From Shuttleworthia sp045545575 (lineage in GTDB: Bacteria > Bacillota > Clostridia > Lachnospirales > Lachnospiraceae): 49,392 nt of DNA. Location of the stretch: NCBI GenBank assembly GCA_045545575.1, contig JAZQBE010000069.1, positions 1 through 49,392 of the forward strand, written 5' to 3'. Below are positions 26,384 through 33,985 of this stretch, in pieces. The notes under the pieces were generated by a model, which made no database searches, was not told the origin of the DNA, and worked only from the letters and a program-made list of their open reading frames with translations. Position 1 is the stretch's first letter. Every line of letters begins with the position of its first letter. The position numbers and the translations under genes were made by a program.

Positions 26384-26422
26384 GCCCGGAAGACAGGATC
26401 CCTGTTTTCCGGGCGTTTTTAT
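26384..26422 (+). terminator. Rho-independent terminator of gpmI
   Basis: GCCCGGAAGACAGG (26384-26397) pairs with CCTGTTTTCCGGGC (26401-26414) with one G-T pair, followed by GTTTTTATTT. Confidence 0.92.
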
Positions 26423-26531
26423 TTGTGGCGAATCGGTGCACAGGAAGTGAATTCCGGGACTAACGGGTTTGGCGCGGATTCTCTATACTTGTAAAGAAAG
26501 TACCCGAAACAGCATCGGAAGGAGACTGCCC

Positions 26532-27920
26532 ATGGAAACGGAAAAGTGGTTTGAGGAACCGGCAAAACAGATTCCCCTGACGGAAACGGACGTGCTGGTG
26601 GCCGGCGCGGGAACCGCCGGATGCATCGCTGCGATCGCAGCTGCGCGTGCCGGGGCGGACGTCACCCTGATTGAAAAGCTGCCGGTGCCCGGCGGCACGC
26701 TGACGAACGGCGGCATCGGCGTCAGCAGCTACTATTCGCAGAATGAAGATCCCGCGAAAGCCGTCCGCGTGGTGGGCGGCCTGCCCTATGAGCTGATTAC
26801 GCGGCTGCAGAACATCGGCGGCGCGACGGTTTTCACGCCGACGCCCGGAAGCCTGCAGAACAATACCTACCGCGTCGTGGCAGAGCATGAAATCTACAAA
26901 GGCGTCATCAGCGAGATGCTGACGGAAGCCGGCGTACACGTGCTGTTAAACGCCATGATCTCCGAGGTGATCGCGGAAGACGGCAGGATCAGCACCGTGA
27001 TCGTGCAGACCCGTGCAGGCCGCCGCGCCTATCAGGCGAAAACGTATATCGACACCACCGGCGACGGCGATCTGGCGCGGAAAGCCGGCGCAAAGCAGAT
27101 CGACATGACCCGCGGAAAGGAATGCGCCACGGGCATGGTGTTCGGCATCGGCGGCATCGATTTCGAGCGCGCCTTACAGGAGAATCCCACCGTATTTCAC
27201 AAGATGGCGCACGCGGACGGCGAGGGAAAGGCTCTTTCCTGCGACCAGTATATCCTGGCGCTGATGGCCGACCCGGAGAAGTGCGGGAAGATGGAATCCC
27301 TAAAGGGGATTCCGTTCCTGACCGTTCAGTCCAATCATCCGGGCGAGGCGACCTACGTCAATCTGTCCCGCGGCGAGATCATCGACGGCACTGACCCGGA
27401 CGAGCTGTCCGCGGCGGAAATGCGCATGCGCGCGCGGCTGGTGCACATCATCGACGACCTGAAAACGACGCTTCCCGGCTTTGAGCAGGCCTATCTGGCC
27501 TGGGCCTCCGTGCAGCTGGGCGTGCGGATTTCCTACATCACGAAATGCGACTATTCCATTTCCCAGGATGAAATCCACCACGCGGCGCGTTTTGCGGACG
27601 AGATCGGCCTTTATGCCTTTCATGATCTGTCGACCAAGGCGGGCGACGATATCCTCACCGAAGCCCCTGGCTTCTACGGCTTCCCGTACCGGATGCTGCT
27701 GCCGCAGGGCCTGGACAACCTGTTCATCGCCGGCCGCTGCGTGACCGAAGAGTACAAGGCCCACATGTCCACCCGCAACACCGTCGGCTGCATGCTGATG
27801 GGACAGGGCGCCGGCGCGGCCGCCGCGCTGTGCGCCGCGAAGGACTGTGACAGCCGTGCATTGCCCTATGAAGAACTGCGCGGGGAGCTGCTGCGGCAGG
27901 AAGTGATCCTGGAGGCGTAA
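26532..27920 (+). CDS. FAD-dependent oxidoreductase (FAD_oxidored family)
   Basis: A 462-residue flavoprotein. The dinucleotide fold is VLVAGAGTAGCIAA (G25-x-G27-x-x-G30) followed by the acidic strand end VTLIEK. The second FAD contact YIDTTGDGDLARKAG and the C-terminal FIAGRCV ... STRNTVGCMLMGQGAG are typical of the family of FAD-dependent dehydrogenases often found near sugar-utilisation genes. The substrate is unknown. GGAAGGAG precedes the ATG at 26532. No signal peptide is evident. Confidence 0.85.
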   Translation: METEKWFEEPAKQIPLTETDVLVAGAGTAGCIAAIAAARAGADVTLIEKLPVPGGTLTNGGIGVSSYYSQNEDPAKAVRVVGGLPYELITRLQNIGGATVFTPTPGSLQNNTYRVVAEHEIYKGVISEMLTEAGVHVLLNAMISEVIAEDGRISTVIVQTRAGRRAYQAKTYIDTTGDGDLARKAGAKQIDMTRGKECATGMVFGIGGIDFERALQENPTVFHKMAHADGEGKALSCDQYILALMADPEKCGKMESLKGIPFLTVQSNHPGEATYVNLSRGEIIDGTDPDELSAAEMRMRARLVHIIDDLKTTLPGFEQAYLAWASVQLGVRISYITKCDYSISQDEIHHAARFADEIGLYAFHDLSTKAGDDILTEAPGFYGFPYRMLLPQGLDNLFIAGRCVTEEYKAHMSTRNTVGCMLMGQGAGAAAALCAAKDCDSRALPYEELRGELLRQEVILEA

Positions 27921-27948
27921 GATTTTTGATTTGAGGCGATATGGATTT

Positions 27949-28057
27949 CCGGCGTGCATTCATGCACGCGGAAACTATTGAAATTGCACATTGCCGGAAA
28001 TGAAAGCGAGTGCGTGCAAAAGCCGGCCTGCCGGCGTGCATTCATGCACGCGGAAAC
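27949..28057. repeat. Pair of identical 27-bp palindromic repeats
   Basis: The same 27 bases occur at 27949-27975 and 28031-28057, with 55 bases between. Each copy contains the palindrome GCGTGCAT-TC-ATGCACGC. They lie in the 320-base gap between the FAD oxidoreductase and the HTH-Uma2 gene. Confidence 0.9.
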
Positions 28058-28065
28058 ATACTGTG

Positions 28066-28103
28066 AAGAAAAGATTCGAGGCAGCCTGCCCGGATCTTTT
28101 CTT
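28066..28103. terminator. Bidirectional-type terminator hairpin
   Basis: AAGAAAAGAT (28066-28075) pairs with ATCTTTTCTT (28094-28103) and an inner GGCA/TGCC stem, giving a T-rich right arm. It separates the repeat pair from the promoter of the next gene. Confidence 0.6.
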
Positions 28104-28133
28104 ATGTGACAAATCCGATTCTTATCAAAACGG

Positions 28134-28162
28134 TTGTAAATCTTTCCTTAACAAATTATAAT
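28134..28162 (+). promoter_or_regulatory. Promoter of the HTH-Uma2 gene
   Basis: TTGTAA (28134-28139) and a perfect TATAAT (28157-28162) with 17 bases between, in an AT-rich stretch that contrasts with the GC-rich surroundings. Confidence 0.75.
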
Positions 28163-28240
28163 GGAAATAAGCAACGGAAAGATCCGGAGTTATTCTTGCG
28201 ATTTGGAAAGACTAAAAGCACTTGCGGAAAGGAGCGGAAT

Positions 28241-29212
28241 ATGTCAAATAAAGCGGAAGTGGAGCGGCTGATCGCGCTGCGTGGGAAAACGGGCATGAGT
28301 TACGTCGAGATTGCGAAGCGTTCCGGCGTTCCTTTAAGCACGGTGCAGAAAATCTTCTGCCATGTTACGGAGAATCCCAGAAACCGCACGGTTGATGCCA
28401 TCCGCCGGGTGCTGGAGGAGCCGTTCGGACTGGATGATGCCGCCCGGCGGGAGCTGACGCGCCGGAGGGAGGCGCTGCCGCAGCCGTTGCGGAGTGCGTT
28501 TATCGACGAACAGGAGCGGCTGGTGACATTTACCGGCAGCGGCGAAAAACACATTGCGGATTACATGGATGGGAAGCCGGTGGACTATTTTCTTGTGCGG
28601 GAGGCATCCCTTCCTTACCAGGCTGTCCGCCTGACGGATAAGACGAACTGCACGCTGGTGGATTATGAAGCAGTCCCGGAGGACCGCCGCATGGAGCTGA
28701 TTGACGGGCGGCTGTACGATATGGCAGCGCCCACGTCGGTGCATCAGATTCTTACAGCGGAAATATGGTATCAGCTTCGCCGATATGTTGGAAAGAAAAA
28801 AGGAAAATGCCGGCCGATGATTGCCCCTCTCGACGTCCAGCTGGATCAGCCCAAGGGGACCCCGCCGGAGCTGGTGGATAACATGCTTCAGCCGGATGTG
28901 GTGGTCTACTGCAATCCGGATCAGCTGGATGAAAAGCGTGCTTACCTGGCGCCGGATTTCGTGGCAGAGGTTCTGTCGCCGTCCACGCAGAAGAGGGACA
29001 TGTCCCATAAACTCTGGAAGTATCAGCGCGCCGGTGTCCGGGAGTACTGGATGGTGGATCCGCGCAAGGAGAAAGTGGTTGTTTACAATTGGACAGGAGA
29101 GGGCGAGATGACCATCTACGGGTTTGACGAACAGATCCCCGTCGCGATTTACGACGGGGATCTGGTGATCGATTTTGCCGAGATCCAGGATCAGCTTGCC
29201 TTCCGGCGGTGA
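28241..29212 (+). CDS. HTH domain fused to Uma2-family (DUF820) nuclease-like domain
   Basis: A 323-residue protein. Residues about 3-60 form a helix-turn-helix (MSYVEIAKRSGVPLSTVQKI); a linker follows, and about 130-320 is a Uma2 domain of the PD-(D/E)xK fold (RMELIDGRLYDMAAP, PDVVVYC, DFVAEVLSPSTQKRD, KYQRAGVREYWMVDP). Uma2 proteins are very common in bacteria but have no firm biological role; both restriction-like and toxin-like roles have been proposed. The DNA-binding domain suggests self-regulation or DNA targeting. GGAAAGGAG precedes the ATG. Its end overlaps the end of the convergent exporter gene by 22 bases. Confidence 0.85.
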   Translation: MSNKAEVERLIALRGKTGMSYVEIAKRSGVPLSTVQKIFCHVTENPRNRTVDAIRRVLEEPFGLDDAARRELTRRREALPQPLRSAFIDEQERLVTFTGSGEKHIADYMDGKPVDYFLVREASLPYQAVRLTDKTNCTLVDYEAVPEDRRMELIDGRLYDMAAPTSVHQILTAEIWYQLRRYVGKKKGKCRPMIAPLDVQLDQPKGTPPELVDNMLQPDVVVYCNPDQLDEKRAYLAPDFVAEVLSPSTQKRDMSHKLWKYQRAGVREYWMVDPRKEKVVVYNWTGEGEMTIYGFDEQIPVAIYDGDLVIDFAEIQDQLAFRR

Positions 29213-30420
29213 TGGATCAGATGCCTTACGATGGAGGACACCAGCAGGATCGCGACGGCGATCACACCGGCGATGGCGGCGGTTTTCAGTCCCTGGTGCA
29301 GGAAGCCGTCCATGTCTTCGGCCAGGGCATAGTTCATGGTGTAGTAGATGCCCGCGCCGGGGATGAGGGGCATGATGCCGATCACCAGATACGAGATGGC
29401 CGGATACTTGCGCACGCGCGCTAAGAGTTCCGCACAGACAGAAGCGGTCAGGGCGCCGAGCAGGTAGCAGAAGATTTCCCGAAGCCCCGCTAAGGCGCAC
29501 AGGGCGTAAACGGCGTAGGCCAGTGTGCCGGTAAAAACACACAGCCACAGGCCTTTGCCGTGGATGTTAAAGAACAGGCTGCAGCCGATGCAGGCAAGAA
29601 AGCATGCAAACAGCCGCGCGGTGACGGACAGGGGCGTGCTGATGTTTGCCGGCCAGGAAATCACCAGGGCTGCCACACGCAGGCCGGCAGCCGTACCGAT
29701 CGCGATGGCCGCGGCGGTCAGCAGCACCTGTACCAGACGGTTGGAGCCGGAAACGACGTCCCCGTAAATGATATCCCGCATGGCATTGGTAAACAGCAGT
29801 CCCGGGAACAGCAGCATCAAAGGACCGATGATGACAATTTCCGGAGAATAGATGAAGCCGATCCCGGCGAACAGATGCGCGAGAAGCGACAGTACAAAGG
29901 CATCGATCGTCACCCGGAAGAACGGATTGGCATGTCCGCCGGCAAAGAGGCGGTCCACACCGAAAAGGGCAATGGACAAAAGGCCCGCCCACAGCGCGTC
30001 AAGGACGCCGGCGCCAAACAGGACAGAGAACCCGGCGCCCACAAGGAAATAGCCCAGCATGGAGATGAGGACGGGATAAACACGTGCAGAAGACTGTATT
30101 TGGGCATACCATTTCCGTGCGGTTTCCGCGGCCGGCTTCTCATCACAGATGCGCCGGCCCAGATTGGCATAGCGTTCGACACCGTCCAGGTCATTCTGAA
30201 TGTATGGGATGCGCTTCATGCGCGTCCATGTCTGCCCGTCCGCGGCATTCGCGCAGATGTGCAGACAGTTGGGGATGGCGAACACCTCCGCGGTCATGCC
30301 GTAGGCTTCAAGAATGCGCGCGACGCTTTCTTCCACACGGTAGATTTCCGCGCCGCAGACGGCCAGACGGCAGCCGATTTCCTCGGCCAGGTCAAGGATC
30401 ATTTCGTTATGTGTTTCCAA
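29191..30420 (-). CDS. ThrE-type threonine/serine exporter family protein
   Basis: A roughly 409-residue membrane protein with both ThrE domains in one chain. The N-terminal cytoplasmic part (EEIGCRLAVCGAEIYRVEES) is characteristic, followed by about ten hydrophobic helices. ThrE exports threonine and serine in Corynebacterium; many Firmicute members are unstudied. The probable start is TTG at 30420, with AGGT upstream and immediately before the conserved region. The open frame reaches 30606, but that stretch crosses a terminator hairpin. Its 3' end overlaps the Uma2 gene. Confidence 0.82.
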   Translation of the reverse strand: METHNEMILDLAEEIGCRLAVCGAEIYRVEESVARILEAYGMTAEVFAIPNCLHICANAADGQTWTRMKRIPYIQNDLDGVERYANLGRRICDEKPAAETARKWYAQIQSSARVYPVLISMLGYFLVGAGFSVLFGAGVLDALWAGLLSIALFGVDRLFAGGHANPFFRVTIDAFVLSLLAHLFAGIGFIYSPEIVIIGPLMLLFPGLLFTNAMRDIIYGDVVSGSNRLVQVLLTAAAIAIGTAAGLRVAALVISWPANISTPLSVTARLFACFLACIGCSLFFNIHGKGLWLCVFTGTLAYAVYALCALAGLREIFCYLLGALTASVCAELLARVRKYPAISYLVIGIMPLIPGAGIYYTMNYALAEDMDGFLHQGLKTAAIAGVIAVAILLVSSIVRHLIHHRRKAS

Positions 30421-30513
30421 TGTGATTACCTGTCGATTGCTGTAAACGAGCCTGCCGAACCCCTGTGAAAGAGGGTGCCAGGCGTTTCTGATACAATAAT
30501 CTATTATAAAGAA

Positions 30514-30550
30514 AAAAGCATCCGCTGGAAAGACTTCGGCGGATGCTTTT
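30514..30550 (-). terminator. Terminator of the repeat-rich lipoprotein gene
   Basis: AAAAGCATCCGC (30514-30525) pairs perfectly with GCGGATGCTTTT (30539-30550). On the minus strand the stem is followed by six T, placed 25 bases after the lipoprotein stop. Confidence 0.9.
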
Positions 30551-30574
30551 GATGTATTCAGGTCAGAGGGCAAT

Positions 30575-32470
30575 TTACTGCGGCATCGGCAGAGCGTCGT
30601 CTGCAAACGTCCATCCGCTGCCTAAAACCTCCTCCAGAGCGGTTCCTTCCATTTCCGAACGATCCGTGTACAGATGGACCGCTTTCGGCGCGTCTTCCGG
30701 AATGGATCCGTCCGCCGCATAGGCGCTGCCGTCGGCCGCTTCCAGATCGTTCCAGTCCAGACCGATGTCCAGTGCTGTGCATTGCGATACCCGCTGCACG
30801 CCGGGGATGGTCATCATCGGATCCATGTCGTCGGAGAAGCGGATTTCCAGCTGCGCGGGCACGGAGGAGACGATGGCGCCGGCGGTCAGGGTCCCTTTGA
30901 TCTCCTCGAGGGACACGGTATTTGCCGCCAGGCAGCGGGCAATTTCGTAGGTGGTAATGCCGGAGAAGAAGCCGATGGAGCCGTAGGTGCTGTCATTCCA
31001 GGCACCCACGATACCGCCGTAGAACACGTTGTCCGCGCCGGACACGCGGATGTCCACGGTGGCCAGGCAGTCTTCGATATTGCTGTAGCGCTCCTGACCG
31101 ACAATGCCGCCCACGTACAGGCGCGCACCCGCACCCGGTTTTTCCATGGAAACGTCGATGCTGCCGTCGGCGACGCAGTTTTTCACGTTCGTCGCACCGC
31201 CCTGAATGCCGCCGATGTACAGATCGGTGTGGGAGCCGGCGCCTTCGGCCGCCTCGCCGCGGGAGCGGACCGAGCCCTTCATATCCAGATGGCTGGCGCA
31301 GCCGTCGGAAAGGGCGTAGCCTTCGCCGTTGATGCCGCCAATGTTGATCTCGGAGCCGTCTTTGACCGTGACGTCGAAGGTCAGATCGCCGGAAACGTCA
31401 CAGTTGATGTAGTTGCCTGCCCAACCGGCGCCGATCAGGCCGGTGAGGGAGGTGAAGGTCACGCCGTCTTGATCGGTGGCGATGGCGGCATCGATGCTGC
31501 CGTTTGTCGTTACATTTTCAACCGTCGTGTTCCAGCTCTGGGCGAAGCCCGCCAGGGGAGCGGCATTCACACCGCGGTTGGATTGAATGTCAATGCGGTA
31601 ATCGGAAAGGGTCAGATCGCGGATCTCGGCGCCGTTGATGGCACCGAACAGGCCGGTGTAGCCGAAGGCGTCACCCTCATCGATGGAAAGCGTCAGACCG
31701 GAAATCGTGTGGCCGTTTCCGTCGAGCACACCGCGGAAGGCCTCTTTCCACCAGTTGTCATTGGCGGACTCGTAATCCGGCAGCCAGCGTCCCAGCGGCG
31801 TCCAGGTGCCGTAATCCGAAAGATCGATGTCTTCTTCCAGCACATACCAGCCGGAGAGATCGTCGGCGATGGAGGCCAGATCCTCGGCGGAAGAGACCGG
31901 CGTTTCCTTCACCCAGCGGGCGTAGAGCGTCATGCTTTCTTCCACGGGCATGGACGTGACTTCGTCTGCCGGGATCTCGCCGTAAACGTAGAGGTATTTC
32001 TCGCCGAAAAGCCATTCCCCCTCGGCGACGCCGTCTTTGACGGCGGGATCGTAATCGGTAAACCAGCCGGCGAAGCGGTATCCTTCGCGGGTGACGGCCG
32101 GCACGTCGTCTTTGGAAACGACCGTGCCCGCCTCGACGATCATCGGCTCGACCGCCTCGGCGCCTTCATAGTTGGGTTCAAAGACCAGGGCGGCCTGGCC
32201 GGCTTCCACCGGCACGTCCGCGGAGCGGTCTTCCGGAATAAAAGCGGGTTCTTCCGGTTCCGCCGGCGTCGCATCATCCGCGGGATCGGAAGCCGGGGCC
32301 GGATCGGCGTCATCCGCGGCCTCGGCAGAGGGTTCCGCGGCGGCAGTTTCGCTTTCCGCGGTTTCGGAAACCGGGGCCGGGGAGCTGCTTTCTGTCCCGC
32401 CGCAGCCGGCGAGCAGACCGGCGGCAAGCGTCATCGAAAGCAGCAGGGCAAGAAACGGGCGTTTTTTCAT
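30575..32470 (-). CDS. Surface lipoprotein with InlB-type and GLUG-like repeats
   Basis: A 631-residue secreted lipoprotein. The signal peptide ends LLAGC with C23 anchored, then an Ala/Glu/Pro/Asp-rich linker (about 24-90). Residues around 105-200 form one Listeria-Bacteroides type repeat (GYRFAGWFTD to LYARW). From about 240 to 560 there are beta-helix/GLUG-like segments (LDGNGHTISGL, GLFGAINGAEIRDLTL, GGIVGQERYSNIEDCLA). Such proteins are thought to bind other surface or host molecules. No enzyme motif is seen. AAGGAGTG precedes the ATG. It is a single-gene unit with its own terminator. Confidence 0.82.
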   Translation of the reverse strand: MKKRPFLALLLSMTLAAGLLAGCGGTESSSPAPVSETAESETAAAEPSAEAADDADPAPASDPADDATPAEPEEPAFIPEDRSADVPVEAGQAALVFEPNYEGAEAVEPMIVEAGTVVSKDDVPAVTREGYRFAGWFTDYDPAVKDGVAEGEWLFGEKYLYVYGEIPADEVTSMPVEESMTLYARWVKETPVSSAEDLASIADDLSGWYVLEEDIDLSDYGTWTPLGRWLPDYESANDNWWKEAFRGVLDGNGHTISGLTLSIDEGDAFGYTGLFGAINGAEIRDLTLSDYRIDIQSNRGVNAAPLAGFAQSWNTTVENVTTNGSIDAAIATDQDGVTFTSLTGLIGAGWAGNYINCDVSGDLTFDVTVKDGSEINIGGINGEGYALSDGCASHLDMKGSVRSRGEAAEGAGSHTDLYIGGIQGGATNVKNCVADGSIDVSMEKPGAGARLYVGGIVGQERYSNIEDCLATVDIRVSGADNVFYGGIVGAWNDSTYGSIGFFSGITTYEIARCLAANTVSLEEIKGTLTAGAIVSSVPAQLEIRFSDDMDPMMTIPGVQRVSQCTALDIGLDWNDLEAADGSAYAADGSIPEDAPKAVHLYTDRSEMEGTALEEVLGSGWTFADDALPMPQ

Positions 32471-32509
32471 AAATCACTCCTTCTGTGTGTCATGAAAAGC
32501 GATGGACAT

Positions 32510-32543
32510 AAAGAAAGCACCGGCGGGAACGTCCCGCCGATGC
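32510..32543 (-). terminator. Terminator of the AraC regulator gene
   Basis: On the minus strand GCATCGGCGGGA pairs with TCCCGCCGGTGC around a three-base loop, followed by TTTCTTT. It lies about 95 bases after the regulator's stop codon. Confidence 0.75.
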
Positions 32544-32638
32544 TTATCATACATGAATCCGCCGGTGAATAATTGCATAATTGTATTTGCTGTTGCAGAT
32601 TTGTGCCGGATTTTATCCGGATGCGGCCGGCACGCTTC

Positions 32639-33850
32639 CTATTTGCGGTATTCCTTCGGCGAGCAGCCGGCAATTATCCGGAAGGTCCGGGAGAAGTGAC
32701 TCTGGGACGAATAGCCCAGGTAGCTGCTGATGTCCGTCAGGGACCGGTCGGTGTATTTCAGGAGCCGCTTGGCTTCTTCGATCTTTTTCTGATGAATGAA
32801 GTCGGACAGATTGATGCCGGTTTCTTCCTTAAAAGACGTGGAGAGATGGCCGCGGCTGACATAGAGCGCATCGGCGATCTGCTCCGTGCGGATGGCGTCG
32901 GACAGATGCTGCAGGATGTAATTGGAGACACCCTTGACCAGATCGGAGACGTTTTCGCCGGCGGTGATGCGCCAGACGCGTTCGGTGTAATCCTCGACCA
33001 TGTGCATCATCAGGTTGGTAACACGGTCCACCGTCTGGAACTGTTCGCATTTTGAAATATACGCGTCCGAAAGCGAGAGAGCGGCTTCTGTCGGCATCCC
33101 GCCGCGGATGGCTGCCCGGGAAACCAGTGTCGTCGTTACGATCAGCATGTTTTTTGCCTGCCGCAGCGGGTCGGGGGCGGTTACGCCGGGACGGACCGGC
33201 GGTACGTCTTTCATCCAGCTCTGCAGCCGCGGCAGATCCCCGTGGGTCACGATGTCCATCAGCTCGTTCTCGACGCTGATCGTGTTGTGCGCCGGCCGGC
33301 GGTAGTTCCCGTCATCATCCCAGATCGGCAGAAACTCCTGCGCCTTCATTTCTTTGCCGGTCAGCTCACGGAACAGCGCTTCCTGCTCTTCCTCATGGAT
33401 GGTCAGATCGGCCAGAGTCAGTTTTTCTCCCGGATGAAGCGCGAAATTGATGCTGCAAAGCCTCTCCAGCATGGAGGCGGTCGGCATCGGGGTGATATAG
33501 TGCATGCCCAGCAGGAAGAGCTCCAGGTCGATCTCCGGGACCGACAGCGCGAAAGCCAGCGTGCGCAGTTCGCTTTCGGAGCGCGGCGTTTCCCGGGTCG
33601 GTCCCGTGACCAGATGCCATTCGTCGCAGCAGACGATACCGTAGCAGTCGAAATCCGTCGTGAAGTAGGAGCTGACATGCTCCGTGGCCTGTAGGATCGT
33701 CTCTTCCCAGGGCAGAATGGGGTCCACCGGCAGCGCCATCGTGGAGAAGAAATGGGTTTTCTGTGTATTGCGGTAGACGCGGACCGGCACACCGGAAAGA
33801 TGCGCAAGCGTTTTTGCCAGATAGACGATGTTTTCTTCGGTGCGGATCAT
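32639..33850 (-). CDS. AraC family transcriptional regulator
   Basis: A 403-residue protein. The C-terminal 100 residues hold two helix-turn-helix motifs: IRTEQIADALYVSRGHLSTS then FKEETGINLSDFIHQKKIEEAK, and LTDISSYLGYSSQSHFSR then FRIIAGCSPKEYRK. The N-terminal region of about 290 residues has no recognisable cupin and resembles the sensory part of Lachnospiraceae AraC regulators of sugar genes. It is divergent from the GH78 rhamnosidase gene across 135 bases, so it probably controls that gene and itself. The ATG at 33850 follows AGGAGGG; an upstream start at 33880 is less likely. Confidence 0.9.
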   Translation of the reverse strand: MIRTEENIVYLAKTLAHLSGVPVRVYRNTQKTHFFSTMALPVDPILPWEETILQATEHVSSYFTTDFDCYGIVCCDEWHLVTGPTRETPRSESELRTLAFALSVPEIDLELFLLGMHYITPMPTASMLERLCSINFALHPGEKLTLADLTIHEEEQEALFRELTGKEMKAQEFLPIWDDDGNYRRPAHNTISVENELMDIVTHGDLPRLQSWMKDVPPVRPGVTAPDPLRQAKNMLIVTTTLVSRAAIRGGMPTEAALSLSDAYISKCEQFQTVDRVTNLMMHMVEDYTERVWRITAGENVSDLVKGVSNYILQHLSDAIRTEQIADALYVSRGHLSTSFKEETGINLSDFIHQKKIEEAKRLLKYTDRSLTDISSYLGYSSQSHFSRTFRIIAGCSPKEYRK

Positions 33851-33894
33851 GGGAAAGCCCTCCTGTTTAATGCAGTACAATCATACCAATCTTC

Positions 33895-33962
33895 TGACAG
33901 ATCTGCAATCGAAAGAACGGCTGACGGGATATTATGGGATTATCGATTTACAGAATCTGTCA
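33895..33962. promoter_or_regulatory. Inverted repeat in the AraC/GH78 intergenic region
   Basis: TGACAGAT (33895-33902) and its exact inverse ATCTGTCA (33955-33962) are 52 bases apart in the 135-base divergent promoter region. Possible operator halves for the adjacent regulator; no direct evidence. Confidence 0.4.
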
Positions 33963-33985
33963 AAATGATCTGAAAGGAAAACGCT

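Noticed and set aside
27949..28057. Possible minimal CRISPR array
   Set aside because: Only two repeats, a 55-base spacer, a strongly self-complementary repeat core and no cas genes nearby.
30674..32572. A 632-residue open frame on the plus strand
   Set aside because: Shadow of the minus-strand repeat-rich lipoprotein, which has a signal peptide, lipobox and strong ribosome site.
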